From Paenibacillus sp. UNC451MF (GTDB lineage: Bacteria; Bacillota; Bacilli; Paenibacillales; NBRC-103111): 64,000 nt of DNA. Location: contig NZ_JMLS01000024.1 in assembly GCF_000686845.1 (NCBI RefSeq), forward strand, positions 62,001-126,000, in the 5' to 3' direction. Shown piece by piece: positions 1 to 8,207 of this stretch. A program made the translations under genes and the position numbers. Position 1 is the first letter of the stretch. Every line of letters starts with the position of its first letter. The notes under the pieces are model-generated. The model was not told where the DNA came from and ran no database searches. It saw nothing but the letters and a program-made list of their open reading frames with translations.

Positions 1-822
1 ATCCGGAATTTGGCGGGCACCGACCAAATGATTGGAGTTATCTTCTTCAATATAGCCAATGAACGGCTCCTGCATTTGTAAAAAATGCTCGTAAGCTGTT
101 TTTTGCTCAGGTGTCGCTGCCGTATCCAAAATATTTTCCGTCAACACCTTACTGGCATCCGGATGAGCCAAAATGTCTCCTTTATCATTAACCATGTAGG
201 CATATCCGCTTTTGCCGAACTGAATGCGCTGCACGATAGCTGCAATTTGTTCTCGGCCGATCGCTCCGGTAATGACACCTGTAACCGTGCCGTTAGCATC
301 ACGAATAGGAGCAGCGACATTCATAATCATGCTGTTGTCGGCTTTGGATATAATCGGTTCACTGATTAACGTCTTCCCGGTTAATGCAATCTGATAGTAG
401 TCCCGGGAGCTGATGTCGAACTTCGTTCCCAACGCTTTTTTCTCAATCTGCTGTCCTTGTCCTTTGGTATCAAAAAGAGAAAAGCGTAAGAAATCGGAGT
501 TTCTTGATAAATAACCCTGTAGTACTCCAACCCGTTCGTCAAAAGAATTCCCGTTAACAAAAGAGGGCAGGCCGGTAATACCATTCATTTCCGCCGTCAC
601 CCTATCCCGCCATTGGGTAATCAGCTGTGCGTTTAATTCCAGCTGCTGATTGACGTTCAATTCAATATCTTGCTTCAGCATATCCGATGACGACTTGTAC
701 ATAAAACCGCCTACGACAGCCACCGTTACAAAAATAACAGCAATAACAGCAAGCATCAGCTGCAGCTTGAAGCTTCTCCAAGATTGAGACTGAAAAATAG
801 CCGTGAATCGTTTCGTATTCAT
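1..822 (-). CDS. Methyl-accepting chemotaxis protein, N-terminal part (runs off the window)
   Basis: I translated this by hand from the ATG at 822; the frame stays open for 274 codons to the window edge. The protein starts MNTKRFTAIFQSQSW, has one membrane segment at about residues 20-45, then an extracellular ligand-binding region with dCache features (SSRDYYQIALTGK at about 140, then VTGVITGAIGREQ and GKSGYAYMVNDKGDILAHP). That is the usual sensor half of a transmembrane chemoreceptor; the HAMP and signalling domains would lie beyond position 1. It would sense a small ligand outside the cell and signal to CheA. GAGGAGCGG sits before the ATG. A c-di-GMP riboswitch and terminator lie directly upstream. 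The call as a chemoreceptor rather than a Cache-domain kinase or cyclase is inference, because the output domain is not in the window. Confidence 0.75.
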   Translation of the reverse strand, partial: MNTKRFTAIFQSQSWRSFKLQLMLAVIAVIFVTVAVVGGFMYKSSSDMLKQDIELNVNQQLELNAQLITQWRDRVTAEMNGITGLPSFVNGNSFDERVGVLQGYLSRNSDFLRFSLFDTKGQGQQIEKKALGTKFDISSRDYYQIALTGKTLISEPIISKADNSMIMNVAAPIRDANGTVTGVITGAIGREQIAAIVQRIQFGKSGYAYMVNDKGDILAHPDASKVLTENILDTAATPEQKTAYEHFLQMQEPFIGYIEEDNSNHLVGARQIPD

Positions 823-842
823 ATTCCGCTCCTCTGAAGTTA

Positions 843-874
843 ATAAAAAATGGCTATTCAAATTTGAATAGCCA
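843..874 (-). terminator. Intrinsic terminator, expression platform of the GEMM-I riboswitch
   Basis: Positions 851-874 form a perfect 24-base palindrome (TGGCTATTCAAA and its complement) followed on the minus strand by TTTTTTATT. It lies between the aptamer and the ribosome binding site of the chemoreceptor gene, which is the layout of a transcriptional riboswitch. Confidence 0.85.
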
Positions 875-894
875 AAATATACAAACATCCTCTG

Positions 895-980
895 TTTTGG
901 CAACCCGGCTATCATAGCTGTATACAACCTTAGACCCGTGGCTTTGTGTCTCCATCTTTCGACTGGATTTACCTTTTTTA
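895..980 (-). promoter_or_regulatory. Cyclic di-GMP-I (GEMM-I) riboswitch aptamer
   Basis: Read on the minus strand, the leader shows the GEMM-I consensus blocks in order: GGTAAATCC, the CGAAAG loop, GGAGACACAAAGCC, GGGTCTAAGG, then ATGATAGCCGGGTTGCC. These align block by block with the Vibrio cholerae Vc2 aptamer as I remember it. The guanine expected to pair with c-di-GMP in the first block is present. The aptamer is followed by an intrinsic terminator (843-874) and then the chemoreceptor gene, so c-di-GMP probably controls read-through into a motility gene. Whether ligand turns the gene on or off cannot be told from sequence alone. Confidence 0.88.
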
Positions 981-1033
981 TAAAATTTTCAAGTACAGGA
1001 ACGCAGAAATTTGCCCTTAACATCACCTCTAGA

Positions 1034-1051
1034 AACATTTGTACAAATGTT
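1034..1051. promoter_or_regulatory. Perfect 18-bp palindrome, possible operator
   Basis: AACATTTGTACAAATGTT is a perfect inverted repeat without a T-tract, about 60 bases upstream of the riboswitch aptamer in the direction of chemoreceptor transcription. It has the size and symmetry of a repressor site, but no regulator can be assigned. The rest of the AT-rich stretch between 981 and 1320 must hold the chemoreceptor promoter; I could not fix a convincing -35/-10 pair there. Confidence 0.3.
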
Positions 1052-1321
1052 ATTGCGAGTTCAGTAGGTCTATGGATGCAAAAATGATCAATGTAAAATT
1101 TTACTTTTGTATACATAGTACATAATACTCAATACTCCAGTCAATACATTTATTTACAATTGTTTTGTTCTTTCGACAAGAACGATAGAAAAAGTTTAAA
1201 AATATGACAAAAATAAATGCATAATTGTTTGCATTTGAACCTTTAGAAACTGAATCGCCCACTCAAAGAAAACGTTAACTTTCTACATTCCTAGATGGAT
1301 ATAATTTCCTCAATAACAAAA

Positions 1322-1346
1322 AAAAGCCGCAATATCGGCGGCTTTT
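1322..1346 (-). terminator. Intrinsic terminator after the 1391-1897 gene
   Basis: AAAAGCCGC at 1322-1330 pairs with GCGGCTTTT at 1338-1346. On the minus strand the stem is followed by a T-run, directly downstream of the stop codon at 1391. Confidence 0.8.
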
Positions 1347-1390
1347 ATCACAAAATATGGATTTAACATAACAACATTGTAAAGGATAGG

Positions 1391-1897
1391 CTAAATTATC
1401 CCTTCATCCTCTATGGCAAATTCGAAATCGTCCAAATCATAGACTTGAACCTGGATGGCCGCTTCAATCACTTTTTCAATAAAATCAGGCTGATCCGTCA
1501 AAATCGGTGCATGCTCACGTATGGACGTCAAGACGAGCTCCGTCTCGATCGGATCAAAGGCTTCCCCGTACTCTTCATTATCGTAAGAGTTTACCATTGT
1601 TAACGTGACGACATCATTTAGTGGCATCGGCGGACTTTTGGCCCATGGAACATTCAAGGCCCGCTCAATCTTTTTACGGTTCAATGGCTCTTCCAGCAAT
1701 CCGATCAGCTCGGTAATTTTTTGTCTTACATGAGGCTCATCGTTTGGATCCGGCATGATCGGTTCCTTGCTGTCTTTGAGCTCATACAACTCCTGTATCG
1801 TAGTATAAGGAACGATGTATTCAACTGGTTGGCCAGGAACGAGCAGTTCTCCGTACACCGCAATCATAACCGCTTCTATGACAAAGCTTTTGCGCAT
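1391..1897 (-). CDS. Conserved small acidic protein, function unknown
   Basis: A 168-residue protein beginning MRKSFVIEAVMIAVYGELL. The ATG at 1897 is preferred over an upstream in-frame start at 1942 because GAGAGGGGGGCGGAGCG lies directly before it. The sequence is acidic, with a patterned N-terminal region (VPYTTIQELYELKDS), a helical middle and a C-terminus of DLDDFEFAIEDEG; there is no signal peptide or membrane segment, so it should be cytosolic. My recollection is that related Paenibacillus proteins carry a misleading ADP-heptose synthase name; nothing in this sequence resembles a nucleotidyltransferase. It stands alone between two terminators. No function is proposed. Confidence 0.7.
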   Translation of the reverse strand: MRKSFVIEAVMIAVYGELLVPGQPVEYIVPYTTIQELYELKDSKEPIMPDPNDEPHVRQKITELIGLLEEPLNRKKIERALNVPWAKSPPMPLNDVVTLTMVNSYDNEEYGEAFDPIETELVLTSIREHAPILTDQPDFIEKVIEAAIQVQVYDLDDFEFAIEDEGII

Positions 1898-1984
1898 CGC
1901 TCCGCCCCCCTCTCTGTCTGTAGTGGATCCTTCTAATACCACATTATATCACTATTGCAGCCTGTACACATCCGCAGCTTGCCT

Positions 1985-2033
1985 ATTCAAAACAGCCCAT
2001 CGTCAAGGAAGATACACCTTGAGCGATAGGCTG
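1985..2033 (-). terminator. Intrinsic terminator after the GH42 gene
   Basis: CAGCCCATCGTCAAGG at 1993-2008 pairs almost completely with 2017-2033 (one bulged base, one G-U pair). On the minus strand it is followed by TTTTGAATA. It ends the unit that contains the beta-galactosidase gene. Confidence 0.75.
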
Positions 2034-2052
2034 CCAGTTAGATCACAATCCG

Positions 2053-4092
2053 TTAGCGGACTTCATCTTGCAAAATCCATACACCTTTTGCAGGAAGCTC
2101 GGTTACTCCTGAGCGATTATTCCCATCCAATAGATCTTTATACATAACTTCTCCAAGATCGACAGCCGCCGGATGATCATTATGATTGAGTACGAACGTG
2201 AACTGCTGCCCCTGCTTCGTCCGGCGTGTTACCTCGATGCCTTCCGGAGCATGAAGCAGTGGTTCGATTCCACTATCTCGGCATATGCTCAGCAAGAGAC
2301 GATCCATGAATTCCGCGTTTGGACTCGTTGCAACATACCACGCTTCTCCTTGCCCGAACCGGTTGCGGGTCAGAACCGGCATCCCTTGATAAAAGTCTGA
2401 GCCGTATTCTGCCAGTACCTCGGCTCCCTCCGAATGAATCAGATCACAAAGCAAACGGCACCCGTATGTGCTTCCCGCATCAAGCTCGCCGAAGGACGTC
2501 GTCATAACCATGTCGTTGGAAGCCTCAGGAGGCAGAGCATCGATCTCTTCCGCCCAAATGCCCAGCAGAGAGCGCAGTTCACCCGGATAGCCACCAAGTG
2601 TAACCAGATCGTTCTCGTTCACAATGCCGCTGAAGAACGTGGTTACGAAGCGTCCACCCTGCTGTACGTAATATTCAAGCTTCTTGGCGAAGCCGGGCTT
2701 AACCATGTACAACAGCGGAGCTATGACGATTTGGTAGGAATCAAGCGGCGTATCCTCGCCAATCAGATCAACCTGAATATTATGATCGAATAAAGCTTTG
2801 TAATATTTCATCATTTCATCTACATACTTGAGCTCCTTGCTAGGTCCCGAAGACATCTCTACAGCCCACCAATTGTCCCAATCGAACAAGATCGCGACTT
2901 TGGAATCGAGACGGGAGTCCAGTAACGTATCTCCAAGGCGCTGCAGCTCATCGCCAAGCTGTGCGCATTCACGGAAGACCCGGGTATGCTCATGTCCCAC
3001 ATGCTCGATAACTGCTCCGTGATACTTCTCGCAAGCGCCCATCGAACGCCGAAGCTGGAAGAACATAACCGTGTCTGCTCCCCGTGCAACCGCCTGATAG
3101 CTCCATAGACGCATAACACCAGGGCGCTTCAAGCTGTTGTAGGCCTGCCAGTTCTGCTGGCTCGGAGTCTGCTCCATCAGCATGAAAGGTTCGCCATCCT
3201 TCAAGCCTCTCATCAAGTCATGTCTCATCGCCGTTACACTGACAGGGGTATCGTATCGCGGATAGTTATCCCAGGAGACAATGTCCATCGACTTCGCCCA
3301 TTTAAAGTAATCGAGCGGTTTAAAGGTCCCCATCAGGTTCGTCGTTACCTTGATATGCGGCGTTACGGCTTTGAGCTCCTCGTACTCTGCCTGGTAGCAT
3401 TCCAGCAGCGCATCGCTGTTGAAGCGGTTATAGTCCAGAGAGATTCCTTGAAATGTCGTCTTGCCGTCTCCAAGCTGCTCTGTCAATGCACTTGGCAGCA
3501 CAATTTCATCCCAATCGTGGAATGTATGTCCCCAAAAACGGGTGTTCCACGCCTTATTCACCGCGTCCAGCGTACCATATCTCTTCTTCAGCCAGACGCG
3601 AAACGCCTTTTCGCATTGGTTGCAGTAGCAGCTCCCACCGTATTCGTTGTTGACATGCCATACGGCTAAAGCCGGATGATTTCCGTACCGCTCCGCCATT
3701 TTACGTGCCATGAGACGGGAAAAACGCCGATAGGACGGGCTGCTTGGACAAAAGTTGTGCCGTCCTCCGAATTTACGCTGCTTGCCGTCGGACGTAACCC
3801 GAAGAACATCGGGGTATCTCTTGGCCATCCAAGCAGGCACGGCTGCGGTTGATGTGGCGAGACAAGCATAAACGCCGTTTTGTGCCATCTTGTCCAATAT
3901 TTCATCCAACCAAGTGAAGTCGTAGGTTACTTCATCCGGCTGAAGGAGTGCCCATGAGAATACGGCAACGGTCGCTACATCGATACCGGCTAGCTTGAAC
4001 AGACGCATGTCCTCATCCCATATTTCCCGTGGCCATTGGTCCGGGTTGTAGTCTCCGCCATAAAATATTTTGGGCAGCTTCGAATTGATCAT
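2053..4092 (-). CDS. Beta-galactosidase, glycoside hydrolase family 42
   Basis: A 679-residue intracellular enzyme that should cleave terminal beta-galactosides by the retaining mechanism. The N-terminus (KIFYGGDYNPDQWP) is the typical GH42 start of the TIM barrel. The acid/base glutamate lies in WHVNNEYGG at about residue 150 and the likely nucleophile in FMLMEQTPSQQNW at about 310. Cysteines in HNFCPSS and CYCNQCEKAF make up the structural zinc site seen in many GH42 enzymes. The length is normal for the family, with a trimerisation domain and a short beta domain following. I moved the start to the ATG at 4092 because AAGGAGAG precedes it. It follows the binding-protein gene by 39 bases, so the two are probably one operon for galactoside-containing oligosaccharides. 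Confidence 0.93.
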   Translation of the reverse strand: MINSKLPKIFYGGDYNPDQWPREIWDEDMRLFKLAGIDVATVAVFSWALLQPDEVTYDFTWLDEILDKMAQNGVYACLATSTAAVPAWMAKRYPDVLRVTSDGKQRKFGGRHNFCPSSPSYRRFSRLMARKMAERYGNHPALAVWHVNNEYGGSCYCNQCEKAFRVWLKKRYGTLDAVNKAWNTRFWGHTFHDWDEIVLPSALTEQLGDGKTTFQGISLDYNRFNSDALLECYQAEYEELKAVTPHIKVTTNLMGTFKPLDYFKWAKSMDIVSWDNYPRYDTPVSVTAMRHDLMRGLKDGEPFMLMEQTPSQQNWQAYNSLKRPGVMRLWSYQAVARGADTVMFFQLRRSMGACEKYHGAVIEHVGHEHTRVFRECAQLGDELQRLGDTLLDSRLDSKVAILFDWDNWWAVEMSSGPSKELKYVDEMMKYYKALFDHNIQVDLIGEDTPLDSYQIVIAPLLYMVKPGFAKKLEYYVQQGGRFVTTFFSGIVNENDLVTLGGYPGELRSLLGIWAEEIDALPPEASNDMVMTTSFGELDAGSTYGCRLLCDLIHSEGAEVLAEYGSDFYQGMPVLTRNRFGQGEAWYVATSPNAEFMDRLLLSICRDSGIEPLLHAPEGIEVTRRTKQGQQFTFVLNHNDHPAAVDLGEVMYKDLLDGNNRSGVTELPAKGVWILQDEVR

Positions 4093-4131
4093 TGTCAAGC
4101 TCTCCTTTTCCTTTATCCATAGTTTGTCCAA

Positions 4132-5454
4132 TCACTTCACATTTCCTTGATCCGATGCGATGAATTTGCCCATCTGCTCATTCACGCTGCGCAGTGCAGA
4201 GTTGACATCAATCTTCGAGGCACCTACCTCGTAGGCAGCTGCATTTAGTTTTTTGCGAGCTTCCCCATCATAAGGAGTCGGCGGATGCAGCTTACCGGGC
4301 TTAGCACCGAAAATGGCATTCAAATTTTTCCCCTTCAAGGAAGGCAGATTCGTACCGAAATTGTTTTGATATTCCTGTGTTTTCTTTAATACGGTCAGAT
4401 TGCCGTTCTGGTTGATTATCGTTTGCACCTCATCACTCAGGAAATAAGATATGGCCTGAAAAGCCTGCTCCTGATGCTTCGAGTTTTTTGAAATCATAAA
4501 CATTTGGAAATCGATCTCACGCCCGGTTCCCTTAGCTTCCTCAAAGTTAGGAATTGTTACCATATCCCAATTCATAGGCTGGCCTTCCTGCTGCAGCTTC
4601 TCTAGCGCAGCCAGCATAGACCATGAGCCGATCATAGCGGTGTCCTTCAGCTTGGTAAAGTCGTTCTGCCCTTGCCCCGATGGCAAATTGCCGTCCAACC
4701 AACCCGGAATAGAATAAATTTCCGCTGCTTTGCTTACGACCTTTATCCAGGTATCGGTTTCAAGCACAGGCTTGTTCGATTGCACATCAACATAAGGTAG
4801 CGACAATCCATATCCCATTAAATCGGCTCCGCCCGGATTCAGCCCGCGGTATCTGATGCCGTTCTCCGTTCGGGTCAGCTTCTTGGCGATGGCGATAGCT
4901 TCATCCCAAGTCATTCCATCCTTCGGGTAGGCTATGCCGAATTTATCGAAAATGTCCTTGTTGTAGTACAGCGCCGGGAAGCTCATCGTTACGGGAAGCC
5001 CCATTAGCTCTCCTTTATTGCTATAGCTCTTCAGCGTCTCCAAAGTAATAGGATCAAGTCGACTCAAATCAGTATCGAATTTTTTCACTAACGGGTTCAA
5101 ATCGGCCGTAAAATCTATCTTTTGAAAGGTCTGAACTCCCGTCGTGCTGGCGATAACCAGATCCGGCAAATTACCCGAGGCAATCAGCGTGTTGATATGA
5201 TTCTCCTTCGTCGGATTCATGTTAACGAAATCCAGTGTAATATTCGGATACTTTTTCTTTAATGGCTCAATATAAAACAGCTGCGCTTCCTTCTCACTAA
5301 CCCCTACGTTCAAATATACTTTAAGCGTTACAGGTTCAGTGCTGACCGACGGGACTGCATTCACCGTTTCCTTTACCTGCCCGCCACCATCCTTCGCCGT
5401 GCTGCATCCGGTTGCCAATACGAACAGAACGAGCGCCATACCAAGCTTTTTCAT
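4132..5454 (-). CDS. Extracellular solute-binding lipoprotein of a sugar ABC transporter
   Basis: A 440-residue SBP_bac_1-type protein. The N-terminus is a lipoprotein signal (MKKLGMALVLFVLATGCS) with lipidation at Cys17, so it should sit on the outer face of the membrane. The body has family features such as LYYNKDIFDKFGIAYPKDG and the DEAIAIAKKLT helix. It is a clear paralogue of the binding protein at 6813-8135 (same length, same YNKDIFDKFG and YSIPG segments). No permease gene accompanies it, so it must either share permeases encoded elsewhere or serve as a sensor. It is transcribed into the GH42 gene. A catabolite-repression-like site lies at 5506-5519 in front of it. Confidence 0.9.
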   Translation of the reverse strand: MKKLGMALVLFVLATGCSTAKDGGGQVKETVNAVPSVSTEPVTLKVYLNVGVSEKEAQLFYIEPLKKKYPNITLDFVNMNPTKENHINTLIASGNLPDLVIASTTGVQTFQKIDFTADLNPLVKKFDTDLSRLDPITLETLKSYSNKGELMGLPVTMSFPALYYNKDIFDKFGIAYPKDGMTWDEAIAIAKKLTRTENGIRYRGLNPGGADLMGYGLSLPYVDVQSNKPVLETDTWIKVVSKAAEIYSIPGWLDGNLPSGQGQNDFTKLKDTAMIGSWSMLAALEKLQQEGQPMNWDMVTIPNFEEAKGTGREIDFQMFMISKNSKHQEQAFQAISYFLSDEVQTIINQNGNLTVLKKTQEYQNNFGTNLPSLKGKNLNAIFGAKPGKLHPPTPYDGEARKKLNAAAYEVGASKIDVNSALRSVNEQMGKFIASDQGNVK

Positions 5455-5505
5455 CTTCTTGTCCCCCGATTTATGTATATTCTCGCAGGTTCATTCGCAG
5501 ACTTA

Positions 5506-5519
5506 AGATAACGCTTTCA
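5506..5519 (-). promoter_or_regulatory. Catabolite-responsive element (cre)-like site
   Basis: On the minus strand TGAAAGCGTTATCT matches the Bacillus cre consensus TGNAARCGNWWWCA at 13 of 14 positions. It lies about 50 bases upstream of the start of the binding-protein/GH42 unit, where CcpA binding would repress or block transcription. The match is seen in sequence; CcpA control is inference. Confidence 0.5.
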
Positions 5520-5691
5520 AAACGGGTTTGAATTTTTCATTAGATATAGGGATATGAAACAAAATAATGGATGGTCATGCCTTCACTATATCTTGCATAG
5601 TTCCCTGCGATTAACATTTATAATAATTTGTTATTTTAACCGCAGCAATCTTAACATCTTAATCAAATATTATTATTTGAAACTAAACGTC

Positions 5692-6597
5692 TTATATATT
5701 TGAACCCTCCCCGCTCCCTTCGCGGAGCCGAGATCTGAACTCCCTGGGAGAGCATGGATTGTAGCGCTTGAACATTTTATAAAATTGCGCCACATTGGGA
5801 ATGCCTACACTGCAGCCGACTTCCACGATACTGAGATCCTGTGTCAGCAGCATGCACTCAGCCATTTTTATTCGTTTGAAATTCACATAATCAACGAAGG
5901 TTACTCCCATCACCTTTTTGAAATATTTCACAAAATAATGATAACTCAAATTCATCAGGCTGCAGACGTCCTCCACCGATATCTTCTCCCCAATGTGCGC
6001 ATCGACGTAGTTCAGCACTGGCTTCAAGCGAATAATTTCAATATCCTCCGACCCCTTGAGCAAGCCCTGCTTGTCATAACGCACTAGCAGCAGCATGAGA
6101 CTTCGGACCGCTATCGCAATGGCCATTTCATATCCTCTGCGTTTCCCTTGCATTTCTTCAAAAATGTGCAATATTAAGCAGTGAGCCTCACGACGGGCAT
6201 CCGTATTGGTCGTGAAAATATAATTCAAATCGTCTAACGGATTCGTGAGTTCAGAAAATCCGTGAAGGAAGGGCAGAGTGCTTTGATCCAAATATTGAGC
6301 CAAATTCACCTGAAGCACCACATAGCGAAGCGGATCCGTACTTCTATCAGACCTATGCAGTTGGGATGAGCCAAGCATGAATACATCGCCGTCATGCAAA
6401 GTAAGGGCCGTGTTCTTCGTATATACATCCAAATTTCCTTGTTGAATGGCTAGAAATTCTACTTCCTTATGATAATGCCAATCGCCGATATGAACATTAC
6501 TGCGCTGCAGCTCCCATACTTTCAGAAACAACAGCGGATTTTGGTAAATGACCAGCTCATTTCTCGCCTCAGCAATCACACCGACAGGCTTAGCCAT
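5692..6597 (-). CDS. AraC-family transcriptional regulator with cupin sensor domain
   Basis: A 301-residue regulator. Residues 1-150 form an AraC-type cupin pocket (WHYHKEVEFLAIQQG and LHDGDVFMLGSSQLHRS are typical). Residues about 195-295 hold two helix-turn-helix motifs of the HTH_18 type (ISVEDVCSLMNLSYHYFVKYF and SIVEVGCSVGIPNVAQFYKMF), ending in the usual P..FR. It sits between the two paralogous binding proteins and is the obvious candidate regulator for both, activating on binding a sugar. The ATG at 6597 has only a distant AGGAGTGAGG, so the exact start is slightly uncertain. Confidence 0.9.
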   Translation of the reverse strand: MAKPVGVIAEARNELVIYQNPLLFLKVWELQRSNVHIGDWHYHKEVEFLAIQQGNLDVYTKNTALTLHDGDVFMLGSSQLHRSDRSTDPLRYVVLQVNLAQYLDQSTLPFLHGFSELTNPLDDLNYIFTTNTDARREAHCLILHIFEEMQGKRRGYEMAIAIAVRSLMLLLVRYDKQGLLKGSEDIEIIRLKPVLNYVDAHIGEKISVEDVCSLMNLSYHYFVKYFKKVMGVTFVDYVNFKRIKMAECMLLTQDLSIVEVGCSVGIPNVAQFYKMFKRYNPCSPREFRSRLREGSGEGSNI

Positions 6598-6772
6598 AAC
6601 GCAGCACCGACCTCACTCCTACATTTATGAATAGAGCAAATTTGGATGTCCATTAATCCTTAACCCTTAACAATTTTTTAACATTAAAAAATAGCAAATG
6701 ACAATTTTGAATAAAGATTGATTAAAAAATAGGATATCATTTTTTTGCTTCTATTTCTATAATTTTACTTAT

Positions 6773-6786
6773 TGGAATCGTTTTCA
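6773..6786 (+). promoter_or_regulatory. Catabolite-responsive element (cre)-like site
   Basis: TGGAATCGTTTTCA fits TGNAARCGNWWWCA at all positions but one (T for R). It lies just before the ribosome binding site of the 6813 binding-protein gene, a position where a bound repressor would block transcription. Both binding-protein genes of this locus thus carry such a site. Confidence 0.5.
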
Positions 6787-6812
6787 AACATAATATAGGA
6801 GGTCTTAAAGCA

Positions 6813-8135
6813 ATGTTCAAATGGAGTGGAACAAACGGAGCTTTACTTAGCCTTGTCATGCTGGCGGGATTGCTCTCTGCTTGTGGCGGCAAGGAGACGA
6901 CGACAGCTGTTGGCAAAGATCAACCTAAAGTTAAGGAGGAAAATAAAGACCCCGTAACGGTTACATTCGGAGTCCGCCCCAGCTATTTGACCGATAACGA
7001 AATTCAACGCTATATCATTGATCCTGTGAAGAAGAAATATCCTTATATAACCGTCGATATTGTCAAATTGGATGACAAAAACAATTCCTTCGAAAAGCTT
7101 CTCGTAGCAGGTGCCCTGCCGGACATTAACGTAACCAATTCATTAACGCTGCAAGGAACGAAGCTGCTCGGCATCCAAGAGGATATGACAAAAATAATAA
7201 AGGAAAACAGTTATGATCTAAGCCGATTCCAATCCGAGCTTCTCGATACTGTCAAAGCGAACAATCAAACCGACTACCTGGTCGGAATCCCTTACTACGT
7301 CCAGTTTAATGCGCTCTACTATAATAAAGATATTTTCGATAAGTTCGGAGTTCCTTATCCTAAGGACGGGATGACTTGGTACGAGGTGACTGAATTAGCC
7401 AAAAAAATGACCCGAATGGATAATGGCGTGCAGTATCGCGGTTTCGAGCCAGACTCAGTGTATCGCCCCGCGTCTCAGCTTTCTCTGCCTCTCATCGATC
7501 CTAAATCTTACAAATCAATTGTAAATACCGATCAGTGGAAAACCGTACTGGAAATGGTTAAGAACATTTACAGCATTCCAGGCAACAATAAAGTCCAGCC
7601 GTTCAGTCCAGGCGTGAATGCATTTGTCAAGGACCGCACCATCGCCATGCTCGCAGGCTTGAACAACCTTGGTAATTTGGCCGATGTCAAGGATGTGTGG
7701 AATAACTGGGATTTCGCCTCATATCCGGTATTTGCGGAGAGACCAGGCATAGGCACACAAGCCGATTTCCATCTCATGCTTATGTCACCATCCTCGAAGG
7801 TAAAGGATGCCGCCTTCAAGGTCATGACAACCATCGTTTCCGACGAGGTACAGCTTGATATGGCTCATATGGGAAAAGGCTCCGTGCTGAAGGATAAGAA
7901 ATTCCAGGATGAATTCGGTAAAGATCTCGAGTTCCTTAAAGGGAAAAACGTTCAAGCCATATTCAAAACCAAGCCCGCTCCAGCCTTCCCGCCGACGGAA
8001 TTTGCTAGCGAGGCGTTTAACCAGATTACGAATCTTATGAAGACAATCATGAAAGATAATATGGACGTCAACACGGCTATGCGCCAATATAACGAGCAGA
8101 TGGATAAATTTATCGAGCAGAACCGAACTAAGTAG
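6813..8135 (+). CDS. Extracellular solute-binding lipoprotein, paralogue of the 4132-5454 protein
   Basis: A 440-residue SBP_bac_1-type lipoprotein with signal MLAGLLSACGGK and lipidation cysteine at about residue 24. ATAGGAGG precedes the ATG. The body repeats segments of the other binding protein nearly word for word (YYNKDIFDKFGVPYPKDGM, KKMTRMDNGVQYRGF, YSIPG), so the two arose by duplication. It is transcribed divergently from the AraC gene and ends at a long bidirectional terminator. No permease follows. Likely role: capture of an oligosaccharide at the cell surface for a permease encoded elsewhere. Confidence 0.9.
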   Translation: MFKWSGTNGALLSLVMLAGLLSACGGKETTTAVGKDQPKVKEENKDPVTVTFGVRPSYLTDNEIQRYIIDPVKKKYPYITVDIVKLDDKNNSFEKLLVAGALPDINVTNSLTLQGTKLLGIQEDMTKIIKENSYDLSRFQSELLDTVKANNQTDYLVGIPYYVQFNALYYNKDIFDKFGVPYPKDGMTWYEVTELAKKMTRMDNGVQYRGFEPDSVYRPASQLSLPLIDPKSYKSIVNTDQWKTVLEMVKNIYSIPGNNKVQPFSPGVNAFVKDRTIAMLAGLNNLGNLADVKDVWNNWDFASYPVFAERPGIGTQADFHLMLMSPSSKVKDAAFKVMTTIVSDEVQLDMAHMGKGSVLKDKKFQDEFGKDLEFLKGKNVQAIFKTKPAPAFPPTEFASEAFNQITNLMKTIMKDNMDVNTAMRQYNEQMDKFIEQNRTK

Positions 8136-8144
8136 TTGATTAAT

Positions 8145-8188
8145 AAAAGAAAGAAGATGCAGGCTCACGCCTGTATCTTCTTTCTTTT
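8145..8188. terminator. Bidirectional intrinsic terminator
   Basis: A 20-base stem (8145-8164 with 8169-8188, loop TCAC, one G-T pair) separates the convergent genes ending at 8135 and 8208. A-rich and T-rich ends on both sides make it usable from either strand. Confidence 0.85.
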
Positions 8189-8207
8189 CGTTATGACTCC
8201 AATTGAT

